35,004 nucleotides of DNA from a virus. Below are positions 28,030-35,004 of the stretch, in pieces. Position 1 is the stretch's first letter, and every line of letters begins with the position of its first letter. The translations under genes were made by a program, and so were the position numbers. The notes beneath the pieces were generated by a model. That model did not search any database. It was given only the letters and a program-made list of their open reading frames with translations, and was not told where the DNA came from. The DNA is taken from the IMG/VR virus record IMGVR_UViG_3300024508_000005, positions 1 to 35,004 of that record. The stretch is one strand, 5' to 3'.

Positions 28030-31000
28030 ACATGAGTAAAAATTAACAGTGCCGAACAACCAGAAATAGAAACCATTCAAATAGAAGCACAAATTCAAGC
28101 AGAGAAAGCATTCTCTCACTCACCAGAAATACAAAATTTTAACGAAAAATGAGAACTCATAGAATGAGAAGTAGAAATAAATAGCATATCAGAAGATGAA
28201 AAAGTAGAAGGGGAGTATATAGAATGAGAATTTGATATAAATAATATAGAGTACTCAGAATCAGATACAGTTACTCAAACAGGAAGCCAAGAAGATGGAG
28301 AAGAACCAATAGAAGAAATTCAAGAAATATTTCTAGATGGAGCTGAAAAATGAGTAGAAATAAATAGTACACAAAATGAAATCCAAGAAATAGAAATACC
28401 AGTATACGACCCAAACACAGATATTGTTCAGACTGAGGAAGTAAAAGAAATTCAACCAACTCAAGAAGTCATAAGTTATAACTATGATACAGAAATATAC
28501 ATAGACTGAGCAGAAAAATGAGTAGAAATAAACAGCATCTGAGAAGAAACACCAGAAGAAATAATAGTAGAAGAGTATAATGGAGTCCAAGTAGAAGGAA
28601 CCATAATAGAGTGACCAAAAATAGAATGATACATTGAAAGTGAAGGAACTGAAGCAGGACAAGAAAATGAAGACCTGTGAAACAATATTATTCAAAGAGA
28701 ACAAAAAATATGAAAAATAGAGAATAGAGGAACTATAAAAGAAATCTATGTAGACTGAGCAGAAAAATGAGTAGAAATAAATAGTATAGGAGAAGAAACA
28801 CCAGAAGAAATAATAGTCGAAGAGTATGATGAAACTCTAGGGCAAGATGAAGACCACTCACAAGATGGAACCCCAATAGTACAAGAAATAGAAGTAATCG
28901 AAACACCAACGATTACGAAAGAACTCTCTATAGACTGAGCACAACCTTGAGTAGAAATAAACAGCCTCTGAGAAAGCAATGAGTGAGAATTATTAGAATT
29001 AAAAGAATATGATGAAAACGAAAAAATCATCATAGACATGTGAGAAATAAAAAGTGAAAGAAATGATGAAATAACAGATGAAGAATATAACTCTATGTGA
29101 GAAGATGAAATCATAGAATGAACATACGAAGAATACAAAGAAGAAAATACAGAACCAGAAGAATGAAACATATGAATCCAACAGACATATACATACTATT
29201 GTGATATATACATATGACAAAACTGTAGATACCGTATCTGGCGGCCTCGTGGGTATAATTTTCAATTACAAAACCCATGAATCGCATACCATAATATGGG
29301 AAGAGACCATTTATACATTGAATGAAAACAAGCTGGAAATGCTACCTACTATCTCAGATGAAGATATCAGAACTATAAAATCCATGTCAATGTAAAAGCA
29401 CCACCAAAACCGATTGAATATAATATAACCGTAGAAGAGTGAAAACAATCAAATATCTATCTGCCACTCATTAATAACTACTGAATAAATATTTATTGAC
29501 ATCGTATTCAATACCTTAACCAATGAAGAGTCTCTCTTCATAATTTAAATGGGTGAAGTATTTGAATTAAGTGAACCGTTCCTGGAAATATAAAATACTA
29601 TATAAAAGTATGAGGTCTTGATAAATATCTCTTAAATATTACCATCACACCCACCCCTCCACAAATAGTAGATATAGACCTCTATGAAACGAAAGAAGCA
29701 AAACATTATTTATTATACTCAAATACCTATACATATACATTTTCAGAAGCATGAAAAGTAGATACTATTATTAACCCACACAATATATCATTTACTGGGA
29801 AAACTCCTTGAGAAGTAGAAGTATATGTAAAGAAGAACGGAATACACAGATATACCTTTCATATAAAAGTTTCAGCTATACCAGAACCAATAGAATATAA
29901 CATCTCTGTAGAAAAATGAAAAAATGTAGATATATACCTTCCAGAAAGTGATAGAGCTTGGTATGGTTATAGAGCTGAACACATGGACAACGGTCGTTCT
30001 GGTCTTTATAATTATTCATGGTGAGTAAAATTAAGATGATATAGAGAGTGAACCTTGAAATACTATGTACTCTGAAAATACTCAATAAATAGATATATTT
30101 TCAACGTAACTATTATCCCAGAACCACCAAAAATAATAGAAATAGAAGCCTATGAAGGACAAGAAATAAAAAGTAGAATGTACCGTGCTGATCTACACGA
30201 TTTCAGTTTTTCTGAAACAGGAAAAATAGATGTAAAAACAGCTCCATATGACATATATATTACAGGAAAAGAACTCTGAGAACTCCAAGTATATGCTCAT
30301 AAAAACTGAATACATACCTATACCCTCAATGTAAAAATATTACCACTCCCAGAACCAATTGAGTATGATATATCTGTTGGAGAAAATAAATACGTAGAAA
30401 TATATTTCCCAGAGAACAATAATAGCTCTTACCAAGTAAAGTATAATGATGATGGAAAAGTAGCATTCTACTGGTATTCATGAAAAGTAAAACTGAAGTG
30501 ACTCATAGGATGAAATCTTCAGTATTATGTATATGATGCCAAAGGAGTGAATAGATATATTTTGAATGTAAAAGTAATTCCAAAACCTCCAATGGTTTCG
30601 GGTGCAAGTGTATTTGAAACTAGAACCACCTCTTTTGGTTTTCCACTTGCTCATTTATACCAATATAGTGTTTCAGAAACAGATATGGTAAAACTCAGTA
30701 CGAGTACTGATAGAATATATGTAAAGTGACTCAAACCATGAACCGTAGAAATATATGGAAAATTTCAATGAAAACATCTTCGTACTTTTAAAGTAACAGT
30801 ACAAGAAAAACCGAAACCAATAGAATATAATGTAAATCTTCACCCTTCATGAAGTACGGTACTCTACCTCCCATCAGAAGTACATCAATATGATTACAGT
30901 GTAGAAAACCATACCCTCCTACGAGATGGAAAAGTATCCATATATTGAAATCGTTTTCGTATAGAAGCAAATAGAGCTTGAAAAGTAATTCTTCACTTTA

Positions 31001-33186
31001 AAGAAAAGAACGGACATAGATTTGATAAATATAGAGTAAATATCAATATAACGGTACCAGAGATTTATCATACCTTTTATATAAGTGAAAGAATTAATGC
31101 ACTCTTTTACAAGTACGATCATAGACTGTATGATCAATCTATTATACGAATAAATGGTGGAAAATATATCCATGGACTCAAACCAGGAACCACAACTATC
31201 AACTCGTACTCAAATAGTATTTTAAGGAAAATTCATCATATAACAGTTCTCCCAATCCCAGAACCACAACATATTTATACAACGACTGAAGTATGAAAAA
31301 GAGTCGTATTTCGTTGAGCATACAAAAGATGATATAGATACACACAAAGTAGAGGATGAGTTGTTCAAATTGATGCTTCAAATAATGCTATGAAAGTAAA
31401 TGCACAAGCCACAGGAACCGCTACTGTATATATAACATCAGAGAAATGATGGTATATTACTCATGTGTATCATATCCAAGTAAATCCAAAACCAGTAAAA
31501 CAATATAGCTGTGAAGTCCCACAATGAATAGAATGTGAAACCTACCTTTACCCAGAAGACGAATGATACACCTACGCAGTAACCACTCCAGGAATAGTAC
31601 AACTTAATAACAAAAGACACTACTACGCAGCCCTCAATGAAAGATACAGCCTTCTTCACATAGAATGACAAAAAGAATGAGCAACGAATATTTACATATA
31701 CAAGAATGGAGATCATCACGCAACGATTCAAACGAAAATACTCCCAGAAATCCCACCAATCCGAGTGAGTATAGAGGGCGATATAAAAGAGTGAGAAACA
31801 AAAGAAACAAAAGTCATTAGCTGATGAGGGAAGTACAAAATCATTGAAGAAAGTGAGAATATTAGTGTATCAGTCAAAGAAGATGGAAGCGAACTTACTA
31901 TTACATGAAAGAATCCATGAGAATGATACTTTACTATTAAAGACCAATATAACCAAACAGCGAAATATTGGATAAAGATAAGAGATGTATCTCTTATGCT
32001 TACTAGATATGACATTACCCTCAATAGGTGACAAGAAGAAGAACTCTACATCCACGAATACTATAAATGAATCAAACCACTCAAGAAAAGTAATGATAAT
32101 ATCAAGGTGTGGATAGAAACAGATAAAAACAATGAGAAATACCTACTTATTAAGTGAGAGAAGCAGTGAGAGACGATAGTACAAATAGAAGATGCACAAG
32201 GGAATATCAAGATGGTAAGGGTTACGGTAGGAGCATGAACAACTCAACCACCAGTAGAATGATGAGAAGAAGAAACACCAGTTACGAATCCGAATGACAT
32301 GTTAGATCCATTCACATTGATTGATGATTTATTGAAACAAGTGGAGAATGAGAATAGTGCAAATGGTATAGAAGTGAATAGTGTGGATACAGAAGATGGA
32401 ATAAGTATAGCAAATGGAGCATTATATGAAAGATACAATAGTGCAGTTTTATGATTACGTGAAACAGAAGAAGGAAGAAAATATATGTCATCACTTAATA
32501 AAATCCTCAATGGTATAAAATCGTGGGAACTAGAGAAAAAGGATATATTTTTAGAAAGGATAGAGATAATAGAAGCAGCAAACAAAAATAGTAAAAATAA
32601 GAATCTTTGATATGTATTTGATATGCTTATAAGTGGAATACAGTCAGATATAGAAGATTATTGGACACATCACCCAGAAGAGAGACAAGAATATGTTGAT
32701 GCACTAGTTAAATGATATTTAGATTTGTGATTAGACATAACTTGATTAAAATCAACATGAGAGTGACTTGGAACAGTCGCTGCGTATTGGACTGCTCAAA
32801 TAACGAATGATCCTTATTTAGAACAATTAGCAAAAGAAAATTTGAATGCTGATTTAAAGCTTATAGCACTTGAATTGAATCCTATTAGAAAATGGAAAAA
32901 ATTAAAGCAGTTTGCGAAAGGAGTGAAATATGCAAAAAATTTATCAAATAGTCAAATAGATAAATTAATTAGGAAATGATGATCAAAAGTTCCAAAATCT
33001 GTAATAAGGATTGACAAAGATGTTGTTATTAATTGAAAAAATATTGATCCGGCCCATATACATATAAAAAGAGATTGATGAGAGATAGCAATATATAAGA
33101 AATGAAAGATGAAACATGAGAAAGGTAATATTTCATTGAATTCTAAAGAATTAGAGTTTTTAAAATGAGTAGGTTGGATAGAATAA
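28030..33186 (+). CDS. giant Ig-repeat polymorphic toxin, open frame continuing from the protease
   Basis: 1,718 codons open with UGA as Gly, in the same frame as the protease and directly after its TAA. No ATG, GTG or TTG occurs in frame until ATG 29038, although the sequence before it is clearly coding. Order: acidic repeats around (I/V)DGAEKGVEINS (28100-29180), alternating Ig-like units (about 29400-31250), a further beta-rich region with IYIYKNGDHHATI, a pre-toxin region, and a variable C-terminus from about 32400. The last 80 residues, with NGKNIDPAHIHIKRDGGE and ending LEFLKGVGWIE, resemble compact C-terminal toxin modules of Rhs/CdiA/LXG toxins. An immunity-like gene follows. Probably exported and surface-exposed or released. 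Confidence 0.8.
28150..28970 (+). repeat. acidic repeats of about 12 residues in the giant protein
   Basis: Copies of a DGAEKGVEINS-like unit at about 28333, 28499, 28748 and 28931, with a weaker one near 28150 (EGEVEINS). Spacers are Glu/Ile-rich (EETPEEIIVEEY). A further degenerate unit, GSE-stop-TGVKINS, lies across the TAA at 28027, which argues that the protease and toxin frames were once one. Confidence 0.7.
29401..31250 (+). repeat. alternating Ig-like beta-sandwich repeats (A/B units)
   Basis: Type A units begin P(K/E)PIEYNI and contain a (I/L)Y(L/F)P strand; they start at about 29401, 29881, 30349 and 30811, so the A+B period is 460-480 bases (about 155 residues). Type B units lie between them, with FSE(A/T)GK(V/I)D and VYxxKNGIHxYT. 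Each unit is predicted as a small beta sandwich. They probably form the stalk that carries the toxin away from the cell. Confidence 0.75.
32030..32298 (+). repeat. toxin-junction repeat, functional copy
   Basis: Pre-toxin sequence with EEELYIHEYYKGIK, LIKGEKQGETIVQIED and VRVTVGAG. It is nearly identical to 33858-34137 in the orphan cassette. After about 32400 the two copies diverge completely, which marks the toxin swap point. Confidence 0.88.
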
Positions 33187-33208
33187 TTATATATTAATCA
33201 AAATTATT

Positions 33209-33763
33209 ATGAATATGCAAGAGATACTAAATTTACAGAAATCTACGGAACTAGAATTATGATCGTATTTAAATGAATACAAGAAATTAAAAGAATGAAA
33301 TATTTCTGACTTTGAATCCCCTTATAGTCTTGTTCGTGAGTTAGAGCAAACACAAACGAAGATAGAACATTTATCTTTAGTTAGTAGGTATTCTGACTAT
33401 AATTTTTTAAATGGTATCTCTAGGGAGAAAAAGGATATATATATATTATTATTTACTATTTTTTTATATTTAGAATATTACAACTTTTTTTTAAAAAAAT
33501 TATGAGATTGATATTTTAATATGAAGATTGAATTAACTTATTCTGTTAATGATGAAATGTTGTTTCCAAAAATTTTCTATTACTTAGATTCTAGATGATG
33601 TGATGATAATTATAATATCGTTCAAGGTGAAAGTAGTGTTAATATACCTATATATGTTTTAAAATTGCTCAAATTTTGAGTAATAGATAGGTTTAGTTAT
33701 AGCTGTAATTCATACGAAGAAAGCTGAGAAGTTTTTTATGATGTTTCTTTATTTCTTAATTAA
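33209..33763 (+). CDS. candidate immunity protein of the upstream toxin
   Basis: 184 aa with UGA as Gly. Helical and acidic start (LQKSTELELGSYLNEYKKLK), an aromatic hydrophobic middle (IYILLFTIFLYLEYYNFFLK, about residues 76-95), and a beta-rich end with MKIELTYSVNDEMLFPKIF and GVIDRFSYSC, ending YDVSLFLN. It starts 22 bases after the toxin frame ends, on the same strand, and is strongly AT-rich with TTA for Leu, unlike the giant gene. Position, size and composition fit an immunity gene, and toxin/immunity cassettes are usually transferred as units. I recognise no named immunity family, so this call rests on context. Confidence 0.65.
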
Positions 33764-33782
33764 AGTTTATTTTACTAGGTTT

Positions 33783-33860
33783 CACATAAAATGAGAGAAA
33801 GAGTGAACCACCGATATCTACATCTACAAGAATGGAGATTATCATGCTACTATTAAAGAC
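33783..33860 (+). pseudogene. chimeric fragment of the giant gene at the cassette start
   Basis: Reads HIKGEKEGTTDIYIYKNGDYHATIKD, matching HIEGQKEGATNIYIYKNGDHHATIQ at 31657-31735 of the giant gene. At ATTAAAGAC (33852-33860) it switches, in a different frame, to the sequence that matches 32030 onwards. A deletion between two parts of a duplicated copy would explain it. In the downstream frame a TAA lies at 33854-33856. Confidence 0.7.
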
Positions 33861-35004
33861 AAGAAGAAGAACTCTACATCCACGAATACTATAAATGAAT
33901 CAAATCACTCAAGAAAAGTAATGATAATATCAAGGTGTGGATAGAAACAGATGAAAACAATGAAAAATATCTTCTTATTAAGTGAGAGAAAGAGTGAGAG
34001 ACGATAGTACAAGTAGAAGATGCACAAGGAAATGTCAAGACTGTAAGAGTTACTGTCGGAGCAGGAGCTACACAACCAACACCAGAGAATCCAGAGAAAC
34101 CATGAGAAGAAACACCAGAACCGAATCCAAATGATGATTTAGATGTGGAGGCTTTGATTGAAGATTGGTTAAAACAAATTGAAAATGAGAGTAGAACAGA
34201 TGGTATTCAAACAAACAATGTGAAAACATTGGAGGAATATAAAAAAGAGATAGATACATTTATACAAGAACTTAGGAATAAGAAGGTAAATCAAGAAAAA
34301 ATAGATATTCTTATTGTTAGAATACAGACAATTAAAACTAAAATCTCTGACTCTAAAGTAAGTACTTTACAAATGCTTGTTCAAGTTTTGGATTACTTTG
34401 CAATAGAACTACAGGATATTTATCAAGTAGAGATAATAAAGTCAGATTATACACCAGAAGTAGAAGACGGATATATATGATGATTTTACTTTAAAATTGA
34501 GAATCAAGAAAAAGTAAAAGAAGCATGAATAGAATACTATAGTAATAAGGAGTATAGCAAACAATGATTTACTTGGAAAAAACAAATATTAGAAAGTAGA
34601 TGATGAGGAGAATATGCTGCATTCATATTTCCAAAAACTAAATATACTAACATAAGATGATATGTAGTAGATAAAGAGGGGAATAAGTTTTATACAAGTA
34701 CACAAGGGGATATAATAAAGTCTTGAATTTCTTTAAATGATTATTACAATTTAGAGAGTGGACAAACCATTGCTTCAGCTGATTGAGTACAAATAAATGC
34801 TATACCACTATTAATTCCAATATTAATTATGGGGTGAATAGCTACGTATTCTTCATATGAATGTGGAAAATATAATGCTGTTAATGGAACATATGATGAT
34901 CTATCATGTTATGTATGATGATGAATAGTAGTAGCATGAGTAGGTTTGTGAGCAACTCTTTCTGCTCCTGCAATAGTAAGTTGAGCTTCAACATTGCAAT
35001 GATA
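33857..35004 (+). CDS. orphan polymorphic-toxin cassette without start codon (partial, runs off the window)
   Basis: Frame open from just after TAA 33854-33856 to the right edge, with UGA as Gly. The first 90 codons repeat the pre-toxin region of the giant gene (EEELYIHEYYKGIK, VRVTVGAGA). The next 35 are still similar (ALIEDWLKQIENE against TLIDDLLKQVENE), and then a wholly different C-terminus follows: helical linker, beta-rich YIGGFYFKIENQEKVKEAG, and a hydrophobic Gly/Ala region (LLIPILIMGGIATYSS and IVVAGVGLGATLSAPA). It has no ATG in its first part (GTG 34145 is the first candidate), so it is probably silent. This is what displaced toxin tails in CDI/Rhs loci look like. Confidence 0.75.
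33858..34137 (+). repeat. toxin-junction repeat, orphan copy
   Basis: Near-identical to 32030-32298, with scattered point differences and small in-frame insertions and deletions in the Pro/Glu-rich linker. It is long enough to serve as a recombination arm for exchanging the C-terminus of the giant gene. Confidence 0.88.

Noticed and set aside
27577-29265. Long minus-strand frames rich in Phe, Tyr and Ser opposite the protease and giant gene
   Set aside because: Complement shadows of Glu/Lys/Ile-rich coding sequence; no domain, and the + strand frame has clear motifs.
28150-31250. CRISPR-like array
   Set aside because: The repeats are coding, irregular in spacing and vary in sequence; no constant direct repeat with unique spacers.
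1-35004. tRNA-Gly(UCA), tRNA genes, integrase, repressor or insertion sequences
   Set aside because: I looked for cloverleaf-like segments and for transposase or recombinase motifs and saw none that I could support by eye.

Overview
Code and host. The window reads as protein only if UGA is glycine (NCBI table 25). With UGA as stop, almost every gene breaks into fragments. With UGA as Gly, long ORFs appear that end only in TAA or TAG, and conserved glycines fall on TGA: all three glycines of a Walker A motif (positions 311-1201), the SAM-binding FGGSGS of a methylase, and the active-site surroundings of a subtilase. This code is known from Absconditabacteria (SR1) and Gracilibacteria (BD1-5) of the CPR/Patescibacteria and from their phages. 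I cannot choose between the two phyla from this window. Leu is mostly CTC, Ile ATA, Arg AGA and Gly TGA or GGA.

Layout. Positions 1-26020 are a tailed-phage (siphovirus-type) genome or prophage, almost all on the + strand. 0.3-4.4 kb is the early/replication module: Sak4-like RecA ATPase, RecB-type PD-(D/E)XK nuclease, winged-helix replication protein, DUF1064-type nuclease and small unknowns. 4.5-8.5 kb holds a ParB-domain/adenine methylase fusion and the two terminase subunits. 8.6-14 kb is the head module: portal, scaffold, SU10-type capsid and connectors. 14-21 kb is the tail module: tube, chaperone, an 886-aa tape measure, Dit-like and Tal-like proteins. It is interrupted by a minus-strand pentapeptide-repeat membrane protein that looks like a moron. 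21-26 kb holds a glycine-rich adhesin, tip/fibre proteins, a holin-like protein and a phospholipase-A2-like protein, and ends in a strong terminator. No integrase, repressor, tRNA or CRISPR array was found.

Phage regulation. An identical 10-mer, TTTTATTCTA, occurs in seven intergenic gaps of the structural region. In six of them it lies 47-53 nt before the next start codon, and in the seventh 129 nt before it. It is probably a late-promoter element. Several of these leaders then form a hairpin directly against the start codon, with no Shine-Dalgarno sequence.

Positions 26.2-35.0 kb are different: a secreted polymorphic-toxin locus. It has a signal-peptide subtilisin-like protease, followed in the same frame after a single TAA by a 1,718-codon open frame with acidic repeats, alternating Ig-like repeats and a variable C-terminal toxin-like module. 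Next come a small AT-rich immunity-like gene and an orphan cassette without a start codon. The cassette repeats the junction sequence of the big gene and then carries a different C-terminus that runs off the window. This is the arrangement of CDI/Rhs-type toxin-switching loci, here in a UGA-recoded organism. Whether it is host chromosome next to a prophage or phage cargo cannot be decided here.
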